From: Planctomicrobium piriforme
Lineage (GTDB): Bacteria > Planctomycetota > Planctomycetia > Planctomycetales > Planctomycetaceae
Length of the DNA stretch: 48,204 nt
Direction of reading: 5' to 3'
Assembly: GCA_945861445.1 (NCBI GenBank)
Contig: CAMAVF010000005.1
Coordinates: 1 to 48,204 of the forward strand
Below are positions 1 through 8,320 of this stretch, piece by piece (the stretch's first letter is position 1; every line of letters begins with the position of its first letter). The position numbers were made by a program, and so were the translations under genes. The notes under the pieces are model-generated. The model was not told where the DNA came from and searched no databases. It was given only the letters and a program-made list of their open reading frames with translations.

Positions 1-70
1 GGGGAGACAAATCATCGCTTTTCCGCCTGAGGTCTGCCATTCGACTTACACATCCGGAGCCTACGGAATC

Positions 71-976
71 CTATCGGCCGCGATTCAACAGGCTGCGCTG
101 ATTGAGATAGTCCACAAAGATCTCGCCCATATCGCGACGCGTATCCACCAGCACACGTTCGATGCGGTTGCGCTGGCAGAGTTGTTCGAAACGATCGTTG
201 AACTTCTTGACCGCTTCCAGGTACGCGCGCTGCAGATCTTCGGGCTGGGCCAGGTACTCGTCCGGCACTTCCAGACCCATGAACTTGATCATGCCGTCGA
301 ACTCAAACGCCAGTTCGTCGTGATGCATCACCTGGAACAAGACGACTTCGTGCTTGTTGTAGCACATCCGCTGCAGGGCGATCTCCAAGGCATCCAGGTC
401 GGTGAAGAAGTCGCTGAAGATCACCACGATCTCGCGCCGCCGGATCCGGCCGGTTAATTCGGTCAGGCACTCGGCCATGCGAGTTTTCTGCAAGGGCTGC
501 ATCTGGTCCAGATGCTCGGTCATGCGGACGATCTGCGACATCGAATTGCCGGGCGTAATGAAGCCGCGGACTTGCTCGTCGAAGGTCGAAAAGCTGACCT
601 TGTCGCTTTGCAGGACGACGGCGTAACCCAGTGTCGTCGCCATCTGGGCCGCATATTGCAGCTTCTGCTCGGCATCGGCCCCGTAGCGCATCGAAGCGCT
701 GATGTCCAGGATCAGATGACAGACGAAATTCGTCTCCATCTCGTACTGTTTGATGAAATACTTTTCCCGCGTGAAGTACAACCGCCAGTCGATATGCTTG
801 GGATCATCGCCCCAGACGTACTCACGGTGTCCCGCAAATTCCACGGCAAAGCCATGCAGCGGAGACTTGTGAGCCCCCGCCAGGTTACCCATCACCAACC
901 CACGCGGCTCAAAGTGCCGATGCGCGACCCGGCTGAGGACCTCGGGGTTGATGTATCTCGAAAGGACATTCGCCAT
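71..976 (-). CDS. DUF58 domain protein with VWA-like fold
   Basis: 301 aa from the chosen start. Known DUF58 proteins partner with MoxR ATPases, probably in envelope complex assembly; exact role unknown. Seen: the DUF58 core (GDDPKHIDW, followed by KYFIKQYEMETN) and a MIDAS-like DISAS motif after LIL, as in VWA metal sites. No membrane segment is evident, so it is probably cytoplasmic. An in-frame extension up to 1060 is open, but it reads SHPSHKSHEFDGTDGTNGT, which is the translation of a 9-bp intergenic repeat, so I start at the internal ATG (MANVLSRY). It is the last gene of the seven-gene minus-strand operon, 109 bp after moxR. The family call is firm; the start is less so. Confidence 0.9.
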   Translation of the reverse strand: MANVLSRYINPEVLSRVAHRHFEPRGLVMGNLAGAHKSPLHGFAVEFAGHREYVWGDDPKHIDWRLYFTREKYFIKQYEMETNFVCHLILDISASMRYGADAEQKLQYAAQMATTLGYAVVLQSDKVSFSTFDEQVRGFITPGNSMSQIVRMTEHLDQMQPLQKTRMAECLTELTGRIRRREIVVIFSDFFTDLDALEIALQRMCYNKHEVVLFQVMHHDELAFEFDGMIKFMGLEVPDEYLAQPEDLQRAYLEAVKKFNDRFEQLCQRNRIERVLVDTRRDMGEIFVDYLNQRSLLNRGR

Positions 977-995
977 GTGATTGTTTCCATTCGTC

Positions 996-1073
996 TCATA
1001 AGTCCCATTGGTCCCATCTGTCCCATCGAATTCATGGGACTTATGGGACGGATGGGACAAATGGGACTTATGA
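996..1073. repeat. 9-bp periodic GTCCCATNN repeat forming a hairpin
   Basis: A run of GTCCCATNN units on the plus strand (996-1026) is followed after a 7-base loop by the inverse units (1034-1073). The two arms pair over about 31 bp with two mismatches, and the right arm has one extra 9-bp unit. It lies between the moxR stop and the start of the DUF58 gene. The same unit recurs at 31061-31099 and 31879-31937. Confidence 0.85.
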
Positions 1074-1085
1074 TCAGGAAGTACG

Positions 1086-2114
1086 TTATGCTGCCGGCTT
1101 TTCGTACTTCTTGTCTGCGGGAATTGCTTCCATCAGCATCTGAATCAGTTGCTCGCTGCCGACGTTTGAGGCCTGGGCGGCGAAGTTGCTGGCCACACGG
1201 TGCCGCAATGCGGGTTTCGCGACCGCCTGCACGTCACCGATGGTCGCGTGATATCGACCGTACAGAATCGCACGGGCTTTGGCACACGTCACCAGTGTCA
1301 ACAGACCACGCGGACCGGCACCCCAACTGACCCAGCGATTCACGAAGTCGGGGGCCTCTTTCGTATGCGGACGAGTGGCCCGGACCAGGGCCCAGGCATA
1401 TCCCAGGACCTGATCGCTGACCGGCACGGTTGACACGAGTTTCTGGATCTCGATGATTTCGTCGCCGGACATCACGGGCGTGATGGCCGATTGTTGGGCC
1501 GTCGTGACGCGACGGGCAATATCCCATTCTTCCGCGCCGCTGGGATAATCCACCTTGATGTACAACAGGAAGCGATCGAGCTGAGCTTCCGGGAGGGGAT
1601 AGGTCCCTTCCTGCTCCAATGGGTTCTGAGTCGCCAGCACGAAGAACGGAGCCGGCAGCTTATGCACGTTGCCCCCCGCGCTGATCTGCCGCTCCTGCAT
1701 CGACTCCAGCATGGCAGCCTGAGTCTTCGGCGGGGTCCGGTTGATTTCGTCCGCCAGCACCATGTTGGCGAACAAGGGACCCGACAGGAACTTGTATTCC
1801 CGAGCCCGGGTCTCCAGATTTTCCTGGATGACTTCCGTTCCCGTGACGTCGCTGGGCATCAAGTCGGGCGTAAACTGAATGCGCTTGAAGCTGAGGTCCA
1901 GGGCCTGGGCCAGTGAGCTGATCAACAGCGTCTTGGCCAGACCGGGCACACCTTCCAGCAACGCATGTCCCCTCGCGAAGATCGCGACCAGGACTTGCTC
2001 GATGACGTCGTTCTGTCCGACGATGACCTTGGAGAGCTCATCGCGAATTCGGTTGTACGCCTGCTCGCAGCGTTGCACGGCGGCAACGTCAGCGGGAGAT
2101 AATGGGCTGCTCAT
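1086..2114 (-). CDS. moxR: MoxR family AAA+ ATPase
   Basis: 342 aa. MoxR ATPases act as chaperones that load cofactors or remodel partners, typically together with VWA/DUF58 proteins. Seen: Walker A GVPGLAKT at about residues 55-62, Walker B VLADEINR, and the MoxR signature ATQNPLEQEGTYPLPEAQLD with the sensor/Arg-finger region following. The length is normal for the family. A GTG start 45 bases upstream is possible, but MSSPLSPADV has a GAGGA-like site in front of it and fits the family. It lies 297 bp after the coiled-coil gene and upstream of the DUF58 gene; this moxR-DUF58 order is classic. Partners are presumably the VWA proteins of the same operon (inference). Confidence 0.95.
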   Translation of the reverse strand: MSSPLSPADVAAVQRCEQAYNRIRDELSKVIVGQNDVIEQVLVAIFARGHALLEGVPGLAKTLLISSLAQALDLSFKRIQFTPDLMPSDVTGTEVIQENLETRAREYKFLSGPLFANMVLADEINRTPPKTQAAMLESMQERQISAGGNVHKLPAPFFVLATQNPLEQEGTYPLPEAQLDRFLLYIKVDYPSGAEEWDIARRVTTAQQSAITPVMSGDEIIEIQKLVSTVPVSDQVLGYAWALVRATRPHTKEAPDFVNRWVSWGAGPRGLLTLVTCAKARAILYGRYHATIGDVQAVAKPALRHRVASNFAAQASNVGSEQLIQMLMEAIPADKKYEKPAA

Positions 2115-2170
2115 GAATGTAGAGTCCTCATACGGGTTGAGTTTATCGGTGACGCACACCCTGACCTGGC

Positions 2171-2215
2171 TCCCCTCGCCCTGGTACGCCGGGGAGAGGG
2201 GCTGGGGGTGAGGGG
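2171..2215. repeat. GC-rich dispersed repeat, copy 1
   Basis: Element containing GGGGAGAGGGGCTGGGGGTG preceded by TCCCCTCGCCCTGG. A second copy lies in inverted orientation at 2307-2366 and a third in the same orientation at 13381-13425. When translated it gives the spurious peptide TPNPSPRSTG. It sits in the 297-bp gap between the coiled-coil gene and moxR. Confidence 0.8.
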
Positions 2216-2306
2216 CAACTGCACATCACCGGCCTTCAATTGTCATCTCATCAAATTCGCAGCTTGGACTTACTTGCAATTGCAGTCGGATCGGTTGTTC
2301 TAAGAT

Positions 2307-2366
2307 CCCCTCACCCCCGTCCCCTCTCCCCGCCCGGTTCGTCTTTCCGGCCAGGGCGAGGGGGGA
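2307..2366. repeat. GC-rich dispersed repeat, copy 2 (inverted)
   Basis: Begins CCCCTCACCCCCGTCCCCTC and ends with CCAGGGCGAGGGGGG. It is the reverse complement of the 2171-2215 element with a longer, imperfect centre. The two copies could pair in the transcript across about 90 bases in the intergenic spacer of the operon. Confidence 0.8.
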
Positions 2367-2411
2367 AGGATCGCAATCAGATAAGTTGCCAACGACTTCC
2401 AGCCGCGTGTT

Positions 2412-5400
2412 CTAATCAATGCTTTCAAAATACCGCTTCAAGCGTTCTTCATAACCCTTCGGTGCCCGGCGTTGGCTTTTGGCTCGGATGGCCTTTCGCA
2501 AATCGGGCGGCAGCTTGGCAAACCACGGCTCTTCGCGATACTTGCGAGCATCTGCCGTCGAATCTTCCTTGGAGTTCCCAGCCTTGCTGTCCTCATCCTT
2601 TTTGCGGTCCACCGGGGAATCATCCAGGGCACCATTCTTGGTCGCTTCGTTGTTGTCGGTGCGACCCTTTTCCGAGGTCTTGCCCCCTTCAGTGCCAGTC
2701 GCTTCCTTGGGCTTCTCCGCAGACTTGGAATCCTTCTTGCCCTTGCCTTTGCCTTCAGCCGGCTCGCCCTCAGCTTCTTTTCCTGCGGGCGATCCCTCAG
2801 CGTCCGGCTCACCCGCAGGCGAGCCTTCCGGAGCCGGTTCACCGGCAGCGGGAGCGTCAGGTGCTGGCTCATTGGCCAGAGCTGCTTTCATCTCCTTCAG
2901 TGCGGCCTTACCGGCAATCTGTTTGGCCGTTGCTTCGGGAGCATTCGGAACCAGTCCAGTTCCCAGTTTCTGATCTCCAGTGGGTTGTCCCGCTGCTCCT
3001 TCAGGTGCATCCCCCTGGGGCTCGCCACCCTTGGGCTCTCCGTTCGCCGGTTCTCCTCCCTTGGGTTCACCAGTCGCGGGCTCGCCCCCTTTAGGTTCAC
3101 CAGCGGCGGGCTCTCCACCCTTGGGTTCACCAGCGGCAGGCTCGCCATTCGCGGGTTCTCCGGCAGGCATTGGTTCTCCAGTCCCTTCCGGCAACGGAAC
3201 GACCGGCATTTCGCCAGCATTGAGATTCGAGGCCAACTCCAGAGCTTCGCGCAATGGCGGGTTGACGACTTCGGACTGCCCCGAAATCTCTTCCGCGCCT
3301 TCGCCGGTCGCCCGTTGCGCTTCGGCGAAATCTTGAGTCGCCTGGGCCAAAGCCTTCGCGGCTTGTTTCTGCTGAGGCGTCGGTTGTGCCGGCTGAGGTT
3401 CGCCAGCGGGTTGACCTTCGCCCTTCGGTTCACCCGCTTCGGCCGCTTCCGCAGCGGCCTCCAGGGCATCACGCTGAGTGGCAATCGCGTCGGCGGCAGC
3501 CTGTTGTTCCTTGGCGAGTTCGCCCAACGTCTGAGCGATCGCCTGATCCTTGCGAATTTGCTGTTCCCGAGCGGCCAAAGCGGCAGCAGCCTGCTCCAAG
3601 GCCCGCTCGACCGCTTCCTGGGTCTTAGCGGTGTCCTCGGCCTTGGCTTCGCCTGCCTCGGCAACTCCTTCTTCCGCGTTCTTCTCGGCATCTTGCACGG
3701 CGCCGGTGGCCCCGGCGTCAACCATTGCGGTCTGGTCGGCCAGGCCGTCAGCTTGTTTCCCTTCCGCGTCAAACTTTTCGCCCTGTTGCTTGGCGAGGGC
3801 TTCCTGAGCAGCCTGCACTTGCTCCTTGGCCTCGGCCAAAGCGGCGGCGGCCTTTTCTTGAGCGGCTTGAGCTGGTTCGGCCTGCCCCTTGTCCAATTGG
3901 GCCTCAGCTTGAGACGCTTGTTCGCCGGCTTGAGCCAATTGCTCACCCGCTTGCGGAGCCGCTTCGGCGGCCAACTGCTGGGCTTCTTTGATTTCCTGAG
4001 CGACCTTTTCCTGGGCCGCCGCATCGGGCTTGCCGGCCGGTGCTGCTTGAGCCGCCTTGGCTTCCGCCGCGGCCAGTTGTTGCGCTTCCTGCAACGCCGC
4101 TTTGGCTTCGGCCCGCGCGGCATCCGCCTTCGCGTCATTACCGTTCAATGTTTCCTTGGCCGCCTCTTGAGCGGCGGCTTCCGCCTTCTGCAGGGCATCC
4201 TTCAACGCATCGGGCTGATTGGCCTTGGCCTGGGGCCGGTCGGCGGCTTGTTCGGCCAGCTTCTTGGAATCGTCGGCCACAGCCTGCTGTTCTGCCGCGG
4301 CATCCAGGGGAGTATTGGATTTTCCCTCTTCAAACGCTTCCTGAGCCGCATCGGCGGCCGCCTGTTGTTCGAGTGCCTCGCCAATCTGATCGGCCAGCGC
4401 CAGGGCCTCAGCCGCTTCCGGACGACCGGCCGCTTTCTGCTGGTCTTGTTGAGCCTGATCGATCTTGGCTTCGGCCGCTTCCAATTGAGCCATCTTCGCA
4501 GCATTGGATTCGGGCAGCTTGGCCTGCGCGTCTTCCACGGCACCCCGCGCTGCGCGGACGTCCTTCAGTTGTTCTTCGGTAACCTGAGCCAGCTCCTTCG
4601 AGGCGGCCTGAATCTCGTCACGGATCTGGGCGGAGGCCTTCGTCAATTGAGCGGCGGCGTTCTCTGCACCCTTTGCTGCTTCAGTCGCTTCGGGCTTGGA
4701 CGCTTCTCCCGGTTCGGCAGCAGCCTGTTCGAGTTGCTGTTCGACCCCTGCTTCCGCCTGCTGAGCTTGTTCCAAAGTCTTTGCGGCCGTCGGAGCCAAA
4801 TCCTTGATCGCTTCGGCGATCTTCTCGGTGACGGCTTTCACTTCCGCTTGTTCGGCCTTCAACTCGTCCGCAGCCGGCTTGTCCAAGCCCTTTTCTTCTG
4901 CCGCAGCCTGGGCCTCATCCGCCACGTTTCGTTCGGCGGCAGCAGCCCGTTCGATCGCTTCGGCCGCACGTGCCAGTTCGCCAATCTTGACAGCCAGTTG
5001 TTCGCGTTGAGCATCCGCCAGGGCGGCTTCGATTTCCGCAGCCGCACGTTCCAGGGCCTCTTCGGCGTTCTCGACTGCCTGCTGATTCTTCTGAGGAGTC
5101 GGTTCAGCCGTGGCCAGTTCTGTGGCAGCTTCCTTCGCTGCGGATTCGGCTTCTGCCAGCCGTGATTCGACCGCGTTGGGCAATTCCGCCTTCGCAGCTT
5201 CTGCGACCTTCGCGGCGGCTTGTTCTTCAGCCGCCTTGGCGGCGGCCGGTTCCAGAGCTGCCTTCTGCGTCGCCTGCGCCTGTTGCTCCAGAGCCTGCTT
5301 GATCGCTTCGCGAGCCTTTTCCAGCTCCTTGACTTCTTGAGCCAACTGGGCGGCACTTTGATCGTTTTGGTCGGCTCCGTTTGCTTGTTGCAATTGTTGT

Positions 5401-6518
5401 TCGATCTGCGCCAGGTTCCCGAGCACCTTGCTCTGATCCTGCTTGGCTTCGTCCAGTTTCCCTTTGAACAATTCCGACCGTGCCTCTTGAGCGGCCGCCT
5501 TGGCCTGTTCGAGCAACGGTTGAATCTGCGGATGGTCTTCAGCCACTTGCTGCAGAGCCTGGGCCAGCTTGCCCAAATCCGCCTGGACCTTGGCTTGCTG
5601 GTCGATCAGCGGCTTATCAGCGGCGGTCTGATTCTTTTGCTCGGCCTGCTGGGTCTGCTGGCGGACCTGTTCCTGTTGTTTGGTGATGGCCTGGACCATC
5701 GCCACGGCAGCTTGACGGTCGGCGTTGATCAAGCCCTGGGCTTCTTCAATCTTCTCGAGAACCATCCGCAAGCCCTTGATGATGGCTTCCTGATTCTTCG
5801 AGGCGGGATCGTACTTGGCAGCTTCCAGATTCTGGCCGGCCTGATCGAGTTCCTTGCCGACATCTGCCGCCTTCAAGATCCGCAAGGCATCCGTGGCTCC
5901 GGCTCCAATGGGGCCGCCCCAACTGCGAATATCAACGAGCGTTTCCACCAGTTGCAGGAACAATTCTTTCACATCCGTCTGATCCTCTATGACGGCCAGC
6001 GCCAGTTGCTCCTGACGAGTTTGCTTCTCGCCGGGAATCATCTTGGTCGTCTTGAGGGCCGCAGATTCCAGTTCGATCAAACGCTTTATCTGGGCGATGA
6101 TTTCGGCCGCCTTGAGACGCCGCAACAGGGCCTGTCGTTCGGAGACCAGCTTCAGCACGATCTCACGGATCATGCCGCGGGCCTTCTTGAAGGTTTCATC
6201 CCGTTCGGCGGGAGTCCCCTGCTGGCCCTTGGTCAACAGTTCCACGACTTGCACCATCTGGGCTTCGACCAGCGCGTCGATGTTCTTGCGCATCGATTTG
6301 ATGTCCTTGAAGAGGGGCAGCTCTTCCAGCCCGTTCTCCTCAAGTTGCTGGATCTGTATATCCAGAACATTGGTGATGAGCTCTTTGGTCATCGCCCGGG
6401 CTCGCTGTTGTGCGTCCTGCTTGTTTCGCAGGGCGGCCGGATCGACGGCCCAGGCGGCCGATAGCATCAGACCGAGAGCCAGAATACTCGTTGAGACGCG
6501 ACGTGATTGCATATTCAT
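2412..6518 (-). CDS. Giant secreted Ala/Glu/Gln-rich coiled-coil protein
   Basis: 1368 aa, not a family I can name. Seen: an N-terminal signal peptide (LALGLMLSAAWA, then VDPAALRN), so probably exported. Next comes about 900 residues dominated by Ala, Glu, Gln and Lys with heptad-like spacing, suggesting very long coiled coils. Around residues 1112-1170 there is a Pro/Gly repeat built from GEPKGGEPAA units, followed by a Glu/Lys-rich stretch. The short globular-looking C-terminus contains WFAKLPPDLRKAIRAKSQ and YEERLKRYF. The start ATG overlaps the upstream gene by four bases (ATGA) and has GGGGAG in front. The overlap implies co-production with the DUF4175-like membrane protein; the two may be a split form of one larger TM plus coiled-coil architecture (inference). 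Confidence 0.85.
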   Translation of the reverse strand: MNMQSRRVSTSILALGLMLSAAWAVDPAALRNKQDAQQRARAMTKELITNVLDIQIQQLEENGLEELPLFKDIKSMRKNIDALVEAQMVQVVELLTKGQQGTPAERDETFKKARGMIREIVLKLVSERQALLRRLKAAEIIAQIKRLIELESAALKTTKMIPGEKQTRQEQLALAVIEDQTDVKELFLQLVETLVDIRSWGGPIGAGATDALRILKAADVGKELDQAGQNLEAAKYDPASKNQEAIIKGLRMVLEKIEEAQGLINADRQAAVAMVQAITKQQEQVRQQTQQAEQKNQTAADKPLIDQQAKVQADLGKLAQALQQVAEDHPQIQPLLEQAKAAAQEARSELFKGKLDEAKQDQSKVLGNLAQIEQQLQQANGADQNDQSAAQLAQEVKELEKAREAIKQALEQQAQATQKAALEPAAAKAAEEQAAAKVAEAAKAELPNAVESRLAEAESAAKEAATELATAEPTPQKNQQAVENAEEALERAAAEIEAALADAQREQLAVKIGELARAAEAIERAAAAERNVADEAQAAAEEKGLDKPAADELKAEQAEVKAVTEKIAEAIKDLAPTAAKTLEQAQQAEAGVEQQLEQAAAEPGEASKPEATEAAKGAENAAAQLTKASAQIRDEIQAASKELAQVTEEQLKDVRAARGAVEDAQAKLPESNAAKMAQLEAAEAKIDQAQQDQQKAAGRPEAAEALALADQIGEALEQQAAADAAQEAFEEGKSNTPLDAAAEQQAVADDSKKLAEQAADRPQAKANQPDALKDALQKAEAAAQEAAKETLNGNDAKADAARAEAKAALQEAQQLAAAEAKAAQAAPAGKPDAAAQEKVAQEIKEAQQLAAEAAPQAGEQLAQAGEQASQAEAQLDKGQAEPAQAAQEKAAAALAEAKEQVQAAQEALAKQQGEKFDAEGKQADGLADQTAMVDAGATGAVQDAEKNAEEGVAEAGEAKAEDTAKTQEAVERALEQAAAALAAREQQIRKDQAIAQTLGELAKEQQAAADAIATQRDALEAAAEAAEAGEPKGEGQPAGEPQPAQPTPQQKQAAKALAQATQDFAEAQRATGEGAEEISGQSEVVNPPLREALELASNLNAGEMPVVPLPEGTGEPMPAGEPANGEPAAGEPKGGEPAAGEPKGGEPATGEPKGGEPANGEPKGGEPQGDAPEGAAGQPTGDQKLGTGLVPNAPEATAKQIAGKAALKEMKAALANEPAPDAPAAGEPAPEGSPAGEPDAEGSPAGKEAEGEPAEGKGKGKKDSKSAEKPKEATGTEGGKTSEKGRTDNNEATKNGALDDSPVDRKKDEDSKAGNSKEDSTADARKYREEPWFAKLPPDLRKAIRAKSQRRAPKGYEERLKRYFESID
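3010..3180 (-). repeat. In-frame 30-bp tandem repeat (GEPKGGEPAA units)
   Basis: About five degenerate 30-bp units inside the coiled-coil gene encode alternating GEPKG/GEPAA/GEPAN blocks. The reading frame stays open because each unit is a multiple of three. It probably forms an extended flexible linker between the coiled-coil region and the charged C-terminal part. Copy number could vary between strains. Confidence 0.8.
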
Positions 6519-8197
6519 TTCGTCTCCCCAATCCCCAACTGACGTTGGATGATGGCATCCAGACGACGAGCGGATTGCTCGTCCGTCTCGACCATACCTG
6601 CTAGAAAACCTTGAACGTCCGTGACTTCTAACACCAATGGCTCGCTGCTGGCTGGTTTGCCTTCCAGGTTGCCACGGTAATCGATTGCTTCCATAGTCAG
6701 CTTCAACTGATCGCCCTTCGCCAACTTCAATTTCTTGAAATCCGCAGTATAGCGTCCCTTGAACGACGTCTGAGGCTGCTTGGAGGCCGGAACAGTCTCC
6801 ACTTCAGCGGTGCTCTTCTCCAGATCACCGTTCGCCCGCAAGACTTCCTGCAACACGCGGATTTTCGAGATGCCGTAATCGTCCGTGGCACCGAACGAGA
6901 TCTTCGGCTTGGCACCCGGCAGAATGCGTTTACTGATAATCCCGGCCAGGATCCGCGGCGGCCGATCGCTCTTCATGCGGACAAACCCGACGATCGGCTG
7001 TTCGAGTGCCAGACCGTCGTGATCTTTAACCTGCACCTGATAGCGGAGCGGTGTGGTCACCTGCGTGAACGGAGAAGGCGTCTTGGGCAGCGTCCAGACT
7101 TTGTTCTCCGGATCGGTCGGGGTCAGTTGAATCACCTGTTTGTCGACGGTGACCGTGGCACTTTCCAGCGGTTTATTCGAGCACACCAGTTTCAAGTCGA
7201 CCCGTGATCCTTCAATGACAGCGATTTGCCGCGAGCCACTCTTTTCGGCCAGCGCCTGTTCGATCTGTGCCGCATAAGGTGGTGGCACGGCGGTCAAATC
7301 AAGAGTCACGACCGGCAGGGGAATGACCCGCAACGTGACGGGGTCGGTCCAGGCGTCACCCAGGTAAAGTTGATAGTTGATCGAATCAACCAGCCGCGGT
7401 TGCTCGGCGGTGAATGTCTGCTTGCCGGACTGTAGCTGGCCGCGCGGTTCCAGCTTCAACGTCGTGCGGACCCCCTGCGCGAGCGTCGTCAGCCGGGCCG
7501 TGCCTTGAGGCGGCACCTCACCGGCACATAGGACTTCCAGCTTGAGGGGATGGCCGAACGGAAACTTCAACGTGCCGACGCCACCATCCACATCGACCGT
7601 CTGGCCATTCACCAAAATCTGCTCGATCATGGTCCGCGTGGGATAGTGGCGTGACCCGAGCAGCAGCCGATTGAAGAAGGCCGACGCGTGTCGCGGATAG
7701 ACCGCACACGCCAGAAAGACCACGAGAAACGTGACGCCGCAGGTGATCAGACGCCGCCGCAATTGAGTGGGATTGAAGCCCTTGAAAACATTCAAGCCTT
7801 GACCAAAGTCGGCGACATAATCAATGACCGCTTGCTCAAGCGTGGACGACCCCCACGTTTTGGCTTCGGGGGTTTCAAATTGCAGGGCAGCCACCAGATC
7901 GGTGTCGATCTCCTGCTCCTTCTCGACGAGTATTGCGATGTCGAGTTCCGATTCACGCTGTCCCAGGAACGGTTGCGTAAACTGCTTAAAGATCCACCAC
8001 AGTGCCCCGCCAATAAACAACAACGAGACAAACCGTTGCGGCCGGGTCATCTCCAGCCAGTAGTCGACGACAAAATCGACCGCCAGGATCCACAGCAAGG
8101 CCGTCGCAAGCGCACTCCAGGCGTTCCCCCACCGCACCACGGCCCGGCGCTGGCGCAGCGAATTCAATCGAGAACGGAGTGTCGCGAGTTTGCTCAT
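6515..8197 (-). CDS. DUF4175-like membrane protein
   Basis: 560 aa from MSKLATLRSR; an in-frame start 21 bases upstream is less likely. Seen: two hydrophobic segments at about residues 27-45 and 55-70, a cytoplasmic-looking stretch (ESELDIAILVEKEQEID), a third hydrophobic segment near residue 150 (CGVTFLVVFLACAVY), then a long periplasmic beta-rich region that resembles stacked Ig-like domains (ATDDYGISKIRVLQ). This layout resembles the N-terminal part of DUF4175/TIGR02302 proteins. The stop overlaps the start of the coiled-coil gene by four bases, so the products are likely partners. Molecular function is unknown; family resemblance is moderate. Confidence 0.75.
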   Translation of the reverse strand: MSKLATLRSRLNSLRQRRAVVRWGNAWSALATALLWILAVDFVVDYWLEMTRPQRFVSLLFIGGALWWIFKQFTQPFLGQRESELDIAILVEKEQEIDTDLVAALQFETPEAKTWGSSTLEQAVIDYVADFGQGLNVFKGFNPTQLRRRLITCGVTFLVVFLACAVYPRHASAFFNRLLLGSRHYPTRTMIEQILVNGQTVDVDGGVGTLKFPFGHPLKLEVLCAGEVPPQGTARLTTLAQGVRTTLKLEPRGQLQSGKQTFTAEQPRLVDSINYQLYLGDAWTDPVTLRVIPLPVVTLDLTAVPPPYAAQIEQALAEKSGSRQIAVIEGSRVDLKLVCSNKPLESATVTVDKQVIQLTPTDPENKVWTLPKTPSPFTQVTTPLRYQVQVKDHDGLALEQPIVGFVRMKSDRPPRILAGIISKRILPGAKPKISFGATDDYGISKIRVLQEVLRANGDLEKSTAEVETVPASKQPQTSFKGRYTADFKKLKLAKGDQLKLTMEAIDYRGNLEGKPASSEPLVLEVTDVQGFLAGMVETDEQSARRLDAIIQRQLGIGETK

Positions 8198-8253
8198 TGT
8201 TTCCAAACCGTCAATCATTCACCGTCGTTTGACCACGTAACCTGACTCTCCAA

Positions 8254-8308
8254 CCGTGGCCGACGCTGCTAGCGTCGGTGATGCCGACGCTAGCAGCGTC
8301 GGCCACGG
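8254..8308. repeat. Perfect 25-bp inverted repeat (hairpin) between operon genes
   Basis: Arms 8254-8278 and 8284-8308 pair perfectly over 25 bp around a 5-base loop; the core is GACGCTGCTAGCGTCGG. It sits in the 123-bp gap between the VWA gene and the DUF4175-like gene. There is no T-run typical of an intrinsic terminator, so it is more likely a dispersed palindromic element or a transcript-processing site. Confidence 0.85.
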
Positions 8309-8320
8309 GAAGAGGCGACC

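Noticed and set aside
1-70. 3' end of a gene or terminator at the window start
   Set aside because: No open frame or stable hairpin visible in these 70 bases.
512-1330. Plus-strand open frame of 272 codons
   Set aside because: Overlaps the DUF58 and moxR genes antisense, and its end reads the 9-bp repeat; no coding signature.
2472-5165. Long plus-strand open frame of 897 codons within the coiled-coil gene
   Set aside because: It is the antisense of the Ala/Glu/Gln-rich coiled-coil gene; the Leu/Gly/Arg-rich translation reflects complementary codons. No ribosome site or family motif.
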